From contig JABJQE010000292.1 of the NCBI GenBank assembly GCA_018663565.1, forward strand, positions 1-22,216: 22,216 bases of DNA, written 5' to 3'. This stretch comes from Phycisphaerae bacterium. Its GTDB lineage: Bacteria > Planctomycetota > Phycisphaerae > Phycisphaerales > SM1A02. Made by a program: the position numbers and the translations under genes. Below the pieces are notes generated by a model, which had not been told where the DNA came from, searched no databases, and saw nothing but the letters and a program-made list of their open reading frames with translations. This document shows, one piece after another, positions 14,925 through 22,216 of the stretch; positions within the stretch are counted from its first letter, which is position 1; each line of letters starts with the position of its first letter.

Positions 14925-17312
14925 ATGTCGAAACTTCGAATCGTCCTGTCATTCATTGCGGCTGCTGTCGCGATGCCTGCGATGGCATCGGCTCAGGAGT
15001 ACCCATTCTTTGTTCAGCCAATGACGGTGCAGGATGTCCGTGTGATTGCTGATGAGCTAGATCTCTCGCGTGAGCAGTCACTTGAACTGCTTGGGCAGTA
15101 CGAGGGCTACAATCTTGCGTTTGGGCAGCTTCAAGACAAAGACGTTCGTGATGTGATGAACCACGCCATGGACATGGTCATGCAGTACCAGTGGTGGAAG
15201 GGTGAATTTGATATTCCTCCACGGCGCCAAATAACCGATTTGGTAGATGAGGGTCTGAGGGCTATTCGCAGTTTCGGGCGAATCGACGATGACTTCTTTG
15301 ATTCGATCATGCCACTACTGAGTGATGCGCAACTTGTTCAACTTGAGCAAGAACGTAATCGCCGTGCGTTCGCACGCTTTGACCTATTGCATCGCAATAT
15401 GGTGGGCGAAATCAACAATGGCGCGAAGCCTGATCTCTTTGGCATTCTGCGTCGAGTTGAGCTCGATGCGCAAACGGAAGTGCTCGTGCGTGAGATTCTC
15501 GAGAGCTACGCAAGGCGGTCGATCGCGGCATTTCGAAAGTTCGAGCGGTCTGGCCGCGAACTCATCGACAAGTTGCTTGATGAAGTCGATCGAATGGGAT
15601 TGCGTGATATGGACATGATGGCTATGGCGGCCTTGTTCGCAGATGAGGCTCAGCAGCAATCGCTGAAGAATCTGTTTGACGAACTCAGCAAGCCACTTCA
15701 AGAAGCCTCTGCGGCAGTAAGCCGAGAGAATTTGCGGGCATTGCGATCTCTGATGGAGGTGCTGCCAGAGGATGCTAGGCGAGACGTACGCTCTCGCTTC
15801 ATTCAGGCGGGGTACCACCAAGTGGGACAAGGCGTAGCCGGGGCCCGCAGTGTATTGGTGCGGCTCCTGGAAATGCGTGAAGGGCAACCCGAGGCAGCGA
15901 AGCTGCAGGAGGGTATTGACGCGATCGATGCATCATTTGATTCGCTTGCGCTGAGCTATATGGGGGCCCTCAATGATCAGCGTAACCTTCGCACGATGGC
16001 CCAACTTGAGGGTGACGAGCCGCTTGCTGGTGCCGATCGAGTTGCGGGACTTGAAAGTCGCCGTAAGAAGATCATCGAGCAGGCATCGGCCATTGCTTCC
16101 GAGTTCGCCGAAGAAGTTGTTGAGGCTGAATCAGTAGCAAAGGATGGAAGTGGCGGCGGGGGTTCTGGCGAAGGGCTCAGCCGTGAAGCTGCTATTGCCA
16201 CTACCAAGTCGGCTCCATTGACTGCTGAGCAGGTGCAGCAGTTCGGCCGGTGGCTTGGAGCAGATGAGGCAGCCATTGACCTCATGGTGGTCCTCCAAGG
16301 GGACTATGAGATGAAGATCAATGATTTACTTGAATCCCAAGGTCGCGCCATTTCGAAGATTAATCAAAACACGGAGGGCGGTTGGAGAGAACGCCAAGCA
16401 GCACTTCGGGAATTCCGAGTCGGCGCGTCACAAGCCACGGATGCGATCGAAGCAACGCTCTTTGCCGATCTTGCCCTCGCGCTTCCCGAGCACATCGAGC
16501 GATCCCAGATTGAGCGTATTCAAACTTCGCTTGAGCGATCTCGCCGCAGGAACCGAATTACCAAGGATGAATGGTCCATCCGCCGGCGGGGAGAAGCGAC
16601 AATTGATCTTGGGTCGTTGATTCTTGCAACAGATCCATCATCAATCAATGGAGCGGAGCGAAGTGCGGTGCTTGATGCACTCGTGTTGTACGACGCTGCA
16701 GTGGTGACGTTGGTTGACAAACTTGCCGAGCGTATCAAATCCGCTCACGCGCTTGAGTCCCGCATGTGGGGGCCACAAGCGGAGGAGTATTCGACGGAAG
16801 TCCAGAAGGCCATGAGAAATCGCTGGCAAACACGCCGTGAGGAGGTTGAGGAGACGGCGAATGAACTGGCCATGGTCAACCGATCCATGGCGGAGGATAT
16901 CTTCGCCTCTCTGCCAAGTGAAGCCGGCAGTATGTTGCGCGGGGCCTATGAGAAGGCTGCGTATCCGGAGATTTATGGAAGCGAAAGCGTTGTCGACAGG
17001 GCTCTCGAGGAAGTGCTTGCAAGCGATCTGACGCCAGAACAACGTCAGAAGATCGAGTCTCGAACTGACTCCTACCGGCAAGAGTGGCAGCAGCTTGCCC
17101 GATTGATGGTCAAGGAGAAACAGGATCAGGGCGTCTCCCGAATGTTCCCCCCGACCCGCGAGGCCATGGAGGGGCAATTGGAGATTCAGCGACTTCGATA
17201 TCGAAGAGCTCAGCTTGACCAACGAACCCTCGTGCAGATTCAACTGCTTCTAGATCCAGCCCAGGCGGCCATTGTCGAAGCATTTGTTGATGGACCAAGG
17301 GACAATCATTGA
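14925..17312 (+). CDS. Secreted 795-residue helical protein made of two tandem repeats
   Basis: I do not recognise a named family. The protein starts with a clear signal peptide (cleavage expected after ASA, residues 21-23) and is otherwise helical, charged and cysteine-free. It consists of two halves of about 385 residues joined by a Gly/Ser linker (about 407-418). Matching blocks recur in the same order with an offset of 380-391 residues: DLSREQ (about 46) and LTAEQ (431); LLSDAQL (130) and LPEHIER (519); DLFGIL (170) and DLGSLI (561); LPEDAR (279) and LPSEAG (662). LTPEQ-type motifs resemble those of periplasmic stress proteins such as Spy/CpxP, but that is only a local likeness. The ATG at 14925 is preferred over 14919 because AGGAG lies 7 nt before it and only 1 nt before the other. 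It heads a coupled four-gene cluster. Confidence 0.8.
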   Translation: MSKLRIVLSFIAAAVAMPAMASAQEYPFFVQPMTVQDVRVIADELDLSREQSLELLGQYEGYNLAFGQLQDKDVRDVMNHAMDMVMQYQWWKGEFDIPPRRQITDLVDEGLRAIRSFGRIDDDFFDSIMPLLSDAQLVQLEQERNRRAFARFDLLHRNMVGEINNGAKPDLFGILRRVELDAQTEVLVREILESYARRSIAAFRKFERSGRELIDKLLDEVDRMGLRDMDMMAMAALFADEAQQQSLKNLFDELSKPLQEASAAVSRENLRALRSLMEVLPEDARRDVRSRFIQAGYHQVGQGVAGARSVLVRLLEMREGQPEAAKLQEGIDAIDASFDSLALSYMGALNDQRNLRTMAQLEGDEPLAGADRVAGLESRRKKIIEQASAIASEFAEEVVEAESVAKDGSGGGGSGEGLSREAAIATTKSAPLTAEQVQQFGRWLGADEAAIDLMVVLQGDYEMKINDLLESQGRAISKINQNTEGGWRERQAALREFRVGASQATDAIEATLFADLALALPEHIERSQIERIQTSLERSRRRNRITKDEWSIRRRGEATIDLGSLILATDPSSINGAERSAVLDALVLYDAAVVTLVDKLAERIKSAHALESRMWGPQAEEYSTEVQKAMRNRWQTRREEVEETANELAMVNRSMAEDIFASLPSEAGSMLRGAYEKAAYPEIYGSESVVDRALEEVLASDLTPEQRQKIESRTDSYRQEWQQLARLMVKEKQDQGVSRMFPPTREAMEGQLEIQRLRYRRAQLDQRTLVQIQLLLDPAQAAIVEAFVDGPRDNH

Positions 17313-17890
17313 AGAATTGGGCGATGTGTCTTTGCCTTGTGCTCGCTGGGTGCAGCGGTTCGTCCGCCGGGCCCAAGATAGTGTTGGGCCCATCTGCAAC
17401 GATTGCGGTGCCGGTGGATGTGAGTGGTCCGCTCGTGTGGAGCGTCGACTCGCCGATTCATGACAAGATTGGGGCGGGCAAATTGACGATCGACCCACGC
17501 GTACTTGTGGCAGTTGAGGCCTCAGACCGCGCCACCTGGGTTGTGGCAAGCCGGGTCGATGCTGCGGGCGGTCTAGAACTAGTCGAAGCTATGACGCAGA
17601 CGCTCCGCGGTGCTTCGGCCGCGACCGAACATGTGTTGCAGCTCACCATTGAGCAGCCGCTGCCAGAGATGAGTTCGCCCGGCCGTGCTGATCTGCGCGG
17701 TGGTCAATGGCGTTGGCAGGGGGAGATTGAGCGTGGCACGATGCCACACTATGTCATGAATCTCGTCGATCAGCATGGCACTCTGCGAGCATCCGTTGTG
17801 ATGGATGCTGCAACTGCGAGAGATCTCATGCTGCGTTTGAGCCGAACCATTCGAGCAGCGCCCGCTCGTTTTTCTTCAGTTGAACAGTAG
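17309..17890 (+). CDS. Uncharacterised lipoprotein, TTG start overlapping the upstream stop
   Basis: The 193-residue protein begins MKNWAMCLCLVLAGC, a lipoprotein signal with lipobox LAGC; Cys15 should be lipidated. The TTG start at 17309 overlaps the preceding TGA in a 4-bp TTGA and has AAGGGA 6 nt upstream (17297-17302). It also supplies the Lys2 needed for the signal; a shorter ATG at 17324 would lose it. The rest is a soluble, probably beta-rich domain with no motif I recognise. Strong coupling to the 795-residue protein suggests related expression and a shared envelope location. The next gene begins 12 bp downstream. Confidence 0.75.
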   Translation: MKNWAMCLCLVLAGCSGSSAGPKIVLGPSATIAVPVDVSGPLVWSVDSPIHDKIGAGKLTIDPRVLVAVEASDRATWVVASRVDAAGGLELVEAMTQTLRGASAATEHVLQLTIEQPLPEMSSPGRADLRGGQWRWQGEIERGTMPHYVMNLVDQHGTLRASVVMDAATARDLMLRLSRTIRAAPARFSSVEQ

Positions 17891-17902
17891 GAGTATGGCA
17901 CG

Positions 17903-19129
17903 ATGATTTTAGAAATGGCTCTATTGGTAGGTGGTGTTACGGCCGCGCCATCGCCCGGCGCAGTGATGAGGATTTGGCGTATAGAGCCAGCACTGTCTTC
18001 GTTGGCGCCGCTAGTACCAGGGCAATCGCCAAATGCATGGATGCGAATCGACACCATTGATTTGGACGGTGGCCGAGGCGACTTCAAACCATTCGTCGAT
18101 GACTTCCTCGTTCTCGTGGATGGAGAATTTGTCATTGAGAAGCCAGGCGATTACACCTTTCGCCTGAGCAGCGATGACGGATCACAACTGTGGATCGATG
18201 GCCATATGCTGATTGATCACGACGGATTGCATGGCGCCGAGCCAATGCTTGGGGATGTCACGCTCATTCAGGGCGTCCATCCGTTTCAAGTGAAGTTCTT
18301 CGAGCATCGCGTCAACGAGAGGTTGTTGTTGGAGTGGAAGATGCCCGGAGACGCAGGCTTTGTCGTAGTGCCCAAGAATGCAATGCAATCTACGTGGCCC
18401 GCAGATCGCGTGATTTCATCAGGTGTGAAACGGGTTGCTCCTGCCTTAGGAGAGAAGCACGATGTCGGTCCTGAACCAGCCGGTCCGCATAATGCGTTGA
18501 CTTCAGTACAGAAGTCTGACGGATGGCAGCTCTTGTTTGACGGCGCCGATGCATCTGCTGCATGGCGTGGATATCGCAAGGCAGACCTACCAGATGGCTG
18601 GATCGTCGAGGATGAAATGCTTGTTCGGACAGGGGGCGGTGACATCATCACGCGAGAGCAGTTCGATGACTTCGATTTCTATGTCGACTGGCGTGTTGAT
18701 ACAGGGGGCAACAGTGGCATCTTTATCAATGGCACCGAAGATGGTGGAGCCATCTGGGAGACCGCGCCTGAGATGCAGATTCTCGATAATGCTGGTCACT
18801 CCGATGGAGCTTCCGCCTTGCAGTCGGCTGGCGCCAATTACGCCCTGCACGCTCCGCCGGTCGACTCGAGCCGCGGCGCCGGAAAATGGAATCGCGTCCG
18901 CATCCGCGTACAGGGCGATCATGTGCAGCACTGGCTCAATGGCGTGAAGACAGCGGACTACGTCCTCGGAAGTGATGATTGGAATGCCCGCGTTGCCGGG
19001 AGTAAGTTCACCCACATGCCGATGTACGGCACCAAGTCGAAGGGACACATTGGCCTGCAAGATCACGGCGATCGTGTGGCCTTTCGCAATATTCGCATTC
19101 GCCGGCTTCCTGCGACTCCCGCACCATGA
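17903..19129 (+). CDS. Exported PA14 plus DUF1080 (3-keto-disaccharide hydrolase-type) protein
   Basis: The 408-residue protein has a short hydrophobic N-terminus (about 1-15, ending TAAPS) that may be a weak signal peptide without basic residues. A PA14-like domain follows (about 20-155): DYTFRLSSDDGSQLWIDG (83-100) is its typical core, often binding sugars. From about 207 to 402 comes DUF1080, the 3-keto-disaccharide hydrolase domain with a concanavalin-like fold: WQLLFDG, the DFDFYVDWRV strand, GNSGIFI (269-275), EMQILDN (290-296) and HIGLQDHG (382-389). Such domains are abundant in planctomycetes and linked to breakdown of algal or plant carbohydrates. The ATG at 17903 has AGGAG 9 nt upstream; an ATG at 17895 only encodes a three-residue frame. 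Its stop overlaps the globin start as ATGA. Confidence 0.88.
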   Translation: MILEMALLVGGVTAAPSPGAVMRIWRIEPALSSLAPLVPGQSPNAWMRIDTIDLDGGRGDFKPFVDDFLVLVDGEFVIEKPGDYTFRLSSDDGSQLWIDGHMLIDHDGLHGAEPMLGDVTLIQGVHPFQVKFFEHRVNERLLLEWKMPGDAGFVVVPKNAMQSTWPADRVISSGVKRVAPALGEKHDVGPEPAGPHNALTSVQKSDGWQLLFDGADASAAWRGYRKADLPDGWIVEDEMLVRTGGGDIITREQFDDFDFYVDWRVDTGGNSGIFINGTEDGGAIWETAPEMQILDNAGHSDGASALQSAGANYALHAPPVDSSRGAGKWNRVRIRVQGDHVQHWLNGVKTADYVLGSDDWNARVAGSKFTHMPMYGTKSKGHIGLQDHGDRVAFRNIRIRRLPATPAP

Positions 19130-19551
19130 CCGGACTCCCAATGGGAGATGGAGCGGGGGCGGCCTTTGACCGGGACCACACTCCCTACGACGCCGTGGGC
19201 GGCGAGGAGGCCGTGCGGGCTCTCGTTGACTCGTTCTACGACATCATGGACGCGGACGAGTCATTTGCAATCATTCGCTCGATGCACCACGACCTCTCGT
19301 CTTCGCGGGACAAGTTGTTCTGGTTTCTCAGCGGTTGGCTCGGTGGTCCGCCACTCTATGTAGAAAAGAAAGGCCACCCTCGTCTCAGGCAGCGGCATGC
19401 GCCATTTCAAATTGATGGCGTTGCCGTCAAAGCATGGCTTCGGTGCATGGGCCAGGCGATGGATGCGCGAGCCATTGCGGGTGATACGCGGGACTTTCTC
19501 GACGCCCGATTCGATCATCTTGCGAACTTTATGCAGAATTCGGGTTCATAG
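19126..19551 (+). CDS. Group II truncated haemoglobin (TrHb2/HbO type)
   Basis: The 141-residue protein matches group II truncated globins: Tyr38 in SFYDIMD at the B10 position, RSMH (51-54), KLFWFLSGWLGGPPLY (63-78), GHPRLRQRHAPF with proximal His91, and Trp104 at the G8 position. Family members bind O2 and other small ligands and are tied to redox or nitrosative stress. The ATG at 19126 overlaps the stop of the PA14-DUF1080 gene by ATGA, and there is no ribosome binding site of its own, so translation should be coupled. About 20 extra residues precede the globin fold. Its 3' end overlaps the end of the convergent exonuclease gene by 23 bp. Confidence 0.92.
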   Translation: MTGLPMGDGAGAAFDRDHTPYDAVGGEEAVRALVDSFYDIMDADESFAIIRSMHHDLSSSRDKLFWFLSGWLGGPPLYVEKKGHPRLRQRHAPFQIDGVAVKAWLRCMGQAMDARAIAGDTRDFLDARFDHLANFMQNSGS

Positions 19552-21025
19552 AATCGGGGAGGGCGAGTCCATGCGACGCGGCGAGTTCTTGTCCCCACTC
19601 CGCAACTCGCCATAGAAGCTTGCGATCGCGATTGCTTGCGTGCTTGGGGTCTTCCAGAAGCGTGTGAACATGGGCGATCCACTCGGGCCATGCGAGATCT
19701 CGGCGACCAGGCGGATTCATCAATCGGTTTGCACATCGTTCCTTCCACCTCGCAGTTTCGGAATCATCGAGAAGATGTGCGTGATTCCGTGCCCGGTAGT
19801 TCAAGAGTAGATCCGTTAGCCGGGCATCGTGGAACTGCGGAATGAGGTCAAGCAGTGCTTCTGGCTCAGTGGTGTGCACGCGGTTGCGGAGTTTTCCATC
19901 CTGCTTACCTACAAATCCGTTGTACAACGCGTCATCGACGTCGGCCGGCGTGGCATGGGATGGCGCGTAGGCTTCGCTGATGTGGGCCGCAATCGCATCG
20001 GCCATGGCTTGGTCTTCAGTGAGCATCTTGAAGTGCCGCCGGCATGCTTCGACATCGAGGCCGATTCGCTCACAATCGATTGAATCGAGCACGCGAAGGT
20101 CGCCCACAAGGAATGGCGCTCGGTTGCTCTTGATGCCTTTGATATGAAATCGCTCAACACCATCGGGAAGATCATCTTGGCGAACGAAGGTTCGAGCCTT
20201 AATTGCCTCGGCGTCTGCCTCAAGGAGTTCGGTTGGATCTTGGCGAAGATCCCAGGTGATGTACTCTCGGGCATTCTGCGGGTGGCGTCCGATGACGTGC
20301 ACGAGTGTCGTACATCCACTTTTGGCCGGAATCTTGGCGCTGCTATGAATGAGTGGTTGCTTGTCTTCGAGCATCGATTCAACAAGGTGCTTGTCGGTGA
20401 GTTGGAGTCCCCATGCCCAGAGTTTTGGTTGCACGAGTTTGATGATTCGAGCGAATTCGATAGTTGCCCACACGTCTGCAAGGGCGTCGTGCGCGTCGCC
20501 GTGTTCGATACCGTTGGCGGGCGCCAGTCGGTCAAGTTTGAAGGTCGGTGCGCCGTCTTCATGTCGAGGCCACTCAATGCCATCTGGCCGCATGGCGTAA
20601 CACGCACGGGTGAGATCGATGAGATCCCATGCTCTGCATCCCGCCTGCCATCCATGCGTATATGAGTCGAGAAAGTTTCGCCAGAATCCAAATCGGCACA
20701 CTTCATCATCGAATCGAATCGTGTTCCACCCTAGCGATACCGTTCCGGGAACATTCATCAAGGCGTGAATCTCTCGGAAGAACACATTCTCGTTGACACC
20801 TTCATCACGGCACCGTTGGGGCGGGACGCCGGTGACGAGCACTGCCTCTGGGGCAGGTAGGCGGTCTTGTGGCGGCTTGCACCAGCGAACAATGCCTTGG
20901 CCTTCCGGGCCGCGAACGGGATTCAAATTGTGGTCGGTCCGGATGCAGGCAAACTGCGTCGGGCGACAACAGCGAGGATCAACTCCGTCGGTTTCAAAGT
21001 CGTAGAAGAGGAAGGACCCGGCCAT
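19529..21025 (-). CDS. sbcB: Exodeoxyribonuclease I (SbcB-like)
   Basis: Exonuclease I degrades single-stranded DNA 3' to 5' and acts in mismatch repair and recombination. The 498-residue protein resembles E. coli SbcB along its length: FYDFETDGVDP with Asp9 and Glu11, the PAPEAVLVTGVPPQ stretch (57-70), RFDDEV (104-109) with Asp106, and the HGDAHDALADV block (175-185) with His179 and Asp184, so all DEDDh residues are present. The C-terminal SH3-like and helical ExoI parts are recognisable (YNGFVGKQD; LLLNYRARN). Length is close to E. coli (475). The ATG at 21025 has no good ribosome binding site; the gene lies 21 bp after a VOC gene on the same strand. It ends inside the end of the convergent globin gene. 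Confidence 0.93.
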   Translation of the reverse strand: MAGSFLFYDFETDGVDPRCCRPTQFACIRTDHNLNPVRGPEGQGIVRWCKPPQDRLPAPEAVLVTGVPPQRCRDEGVNENVFFREIHALMNVPGTVSLGWNTIRFDDEVCRFGFWRNFLDSYTHGWQAGCRAWDLIDLTRACYAMRPDGIEWPRHEDGAPTFKLDRLAPANGIEHGDAHDALADVWATIEFARIIKLVQPKLWAWGLQLTDKHLVESMLEDKQPLIHSSAKIPAKSGCTTLVHVIGRHPQNAREYITWDLRQDPTELLEADAEAIKARTFVRQDDLPDGVERFHIKGIKSNRAPFLVGDLRVLDSIDCERIGLDVEACRRHFKMLTEDQAMADAIAAHISEAYAPSHATPADVDDALYNGFVGKQDGKLRNRVHTTEPEALLDLIPQFHDARLTDLLLNYRARNHAHLLDDSETARWKERCANRLMNPPGRRDLAWPEWIAHVHTLLEDPKHASNRDRKLLWRVAEWGQELAASHGLALPDSMNPNSA

Positions 21026-21046
21026 AGCGAGCAGGGTACCCCCTTT

Positions 21047-21466
21047 TCAAAACGATACGCGGCCTTGGGCATCGATGGTCATGCCGGGATTCCACGCCAC
21101 TTCCCAGGCGTGTCCGTCGGGGTCCGCGAAGTAGCCGCGCAGCCCGCCCCAGGGTGGAGCCGAGGCGGGGCGAAGTTCGGTTCCGCCTGCAGCGATGGCT
21201 GCATCAATGAGTGGCTGAACTTCTTCTTCAGTCGCCATATTGTGAGCAAGCGCGATGCCTCCGAATCCATGTGTCTTGAGCTCAAGATTGGCATCCTCGG
21301 CAAGGGATTCTTGTGAGAAGAGTCCGAGGACTATGCCTGACATATCAAAGAAGGAAATGTGCTCATTGCTTCGAGCGTGCTTCGTGAGTCCCATCGCCTC
21401 GTAGAAAGCGGTGCTACGGGCCACATCTGAGACGCCGAGGGTGATAAATGAGATATTAGCTCGCAT
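21047..21466 (-). CDS. VOC (glyoxalase/bleomycin resistance fold) family protein
   Basis: The 139-residue protein has two beta-alpha-beta-beta-beta modules of the vicinal oxygen chelate fold: ITLGVSDVARSTAFYEAMGL (8-27) in the first and GYFADPDGHAWEVAWNP in the second, where the Glu of WEVAW is the usual metal ligand. Substrate cannot be told; relatives include glyoxalases, dioxygenases and antibiotic-binding proteins. A longer frame reaches 21628, but the ATG at 21466 has GAGGAG 8 nt upstream and starts at the first strand. It is followed by the exonuclease I gene 21 bp away and is divergent from the EEP-family gene. Confidence 0.88.
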   Translation of the reverse strand: MRANISFITLGVSDVARSTAFYEAMGLTKHARSNEHISFFDMSGIVLGLFSQESLAEDANLELKTHGFGGIALAHNMATEEEVQPLIDAAIAAGGTELRPASAPPWGGLRGYFADPDGHAWEVAWNPGMTIDAQGRVSF

Positions 21467-21539
21467 GGTGGGGGCTCCTCGCCGAATATTACTGCTCCGT
21501 TGCAGCTCTGTGAACATGCCATCTATGATGGTGAGCACG

Positions 21540-22216
21540 ATGTCAATTCTCACGACTTGTACATTGCTTGCATCGCTCTTGTGCGTCTCTGGGGGAGCTC
21601 GAGACGCGTTTCCAGTGATGACGTTCAATATCCGCTATGACAATCCAGCGGATGGGCCCAATCAATGGTCCAATCGAGTGGACCTTGTACTCGACACCAT
21701 TGCGACCGTGCAGCCTGCGGCGCTTGCAATTCAAGAAGCGTTGCCACATCAGTTGCGGCGGGTGCTCGATCGCTTCCCATCCTTTCAGTCGGTGGGAGAT
21801 ACGCGGTCCGGAGATGGACAGGGAGAATTCAGCGGCCTGCTCATTGATGTGTCGTCGCTTGAAGTGTTGGACTCCGGGCACGTCTGGTTGTCGCCTACTC
21901 CAGACGAAATTGGCAGCGTGGGGTGGGATGCAGCGCTGACGCGTACGGCCACGTGGGCCATGCTGCGGAAGTGGGGAACATCTGGTCCATCCTTTTTGAT
22001 TGTCGGTACCCATTTTGACCATCGCGGTGAGATGGCCAGAGTGAAGAGTGCCCAGTTCATTGTCGAGCAGATTTCCACGTGGTCGAAGGGCAAGAACCTG
22101 CCCGTGCTCATCATGGGCGATCTCAATGCAACACCAGAGAGCGACTGCCTTGCAGTGTTTGCACTCGCCGGGTTTGTCCCCTGCATAGAGACGGAGGAAG
22201 GAACCTTCCATCAATT
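21540..22216 (+). CDS. Endonuclease/exonuclease/phosphatase family protein, N-terminal part
   Basis: The frame runs open to the window edge, showing 225 residues. After a hydrophobic, probable signal segment (about 3-20) the EEP fold begins: MTFNIRYDNP (27-36) with catalytic Asn30, AIQEA with the metal-binding Glu66, GTHFDH (156-161) with His158, and GDLNATP (193-199) with Asp194 and Asn196. The final catalytic His lies beyond the window. Family members hydrolyse phosphodiesters in nucleic acids, inositol phosphates or lipids; exported versions with the FNIRYDNP start are common in carbohydrate- and marine-associated bacteria. The start is uncertain: in-frame ATGs also lie at 21516, 21525 and 21528, and none has a clear ribosome binding site; 21540 follows GGTGAG by 4 nt. 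Confidence 0.88.
   Translation, partial: MSILTTCTLLASLLCVSGGARDAFPVMTFNIRYDNPADGPNQWSNRVDLVLDTIATVQPAALAIQEALPHQLRRVLDRFPSFQSVGDTRSGDGQGEFSGLLIDVSSLEVLDSGHVWLSPTPDEIGSVGWDAALTRTATWAMLRKWGTSGPSFLIVGTHFDHRGEMARVKSAQFIVEQISTWSKGKNLPVLIMGDLNATPESDCLAVFALAGFVPCIETEEGTFHQ

Noticed and set aside
16641..17243. 200-codon minus-strand frame
   Set aside because: It is a shadow of the 795-residue secreted protein; no ribosome binding site or domain supports it.
17895..17906. Three-codon upstream frame (ATG GCA CGA TGA) before the PA14-DUF1080 gene
   Set aside because: The ribosome binding site lies only 1 nt before its ATG, too close for efficient initiation; the ATG at 17903 is better placed.
21543..22214. 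Long minus-strand frame (223 codons) at the window end
   Set aside because: It is antisense to the clearly recognisable EEP-family gene and has no family features.

Overview
This window looks like chromosomal DNA of a planctomycete, most likely of the Phycisphaerae type. The evidence is a lone prepilin-like protein of the H-X9-DG kind, a secreted PA14 plus DUF1080 protein, a cysteine-poor FmdB-like protein with a Gly/Cys tail, Gram-negative LptF/LptG permeases beside FliW/CsrA, and a GroEL without a GGM tail. The assignment is inferred from gene content, not from a marker phylogeny. Coding density is high. I see no rRNA, tRNA, CRISPR array, insertion sequence or prophage.

Layout: (1) 1-2402, plus strand: the end of lptF, lptG, a probable terminator, then fliW and csrA. 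(2) 2407-5244, minus strand: a tight operon of cystathionine beta-synthase, cystathionine gamma-lyase/synthase and the FmdB-like protein. (3) 5286-6629, minus: a monocistronic prepilin-like gene with a strong perfect-palindrome terminator, behind a 373-bp hairpin-rich gap. (4) 7003-9341, minus: a ribonuclease D gene overlapping ruvB by ATGA. (5) 9393-12185, minus: a degenerate receiver-domain protein, groES, an unrecognised 75-residue protein and groEL, ending in a terminator. (6) 12354-14867, plus: asnS behind a leader that can hide its ribosome binding site, then a degenerate B12-binding-type protein behind a chain of hairpins, closed by a strong terminator. (7) 14866-19551, plus: a four-gene coupled cluster of a 795-residue secreted helical protein built from two repeats, a TTG-start lipoprotein, a PA14-DUF1080 protein and a group II truncated haemoglobin. 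(8) 19529-21466, minus: exonuclease I (SbcB-like) and an upstream VOC protein; the exonuclease end overlaps the globin end. (9) 21540-22216, plus: the start of a secreted endonuclease/exonuclease/phosphatase-family protein cut by the window edge.

How the genes may work together: LptF/LptG move lipopolysaccharide from the inner membrane. FliW sequesters CsrA, so that pair is a post-transcriptional switch for flagellin or other targets. CBS and the gamma enzyme interconvert homocysteine, cystathionine and cysteine. GroES/GroEL is a chaperonin operon with an extra gene inserted. The least explained and most interesting parts are the cluster at 14925-19551, the 75-residue protein between groES and groEL, and the structured leaders before asnS and the B12-type gene.
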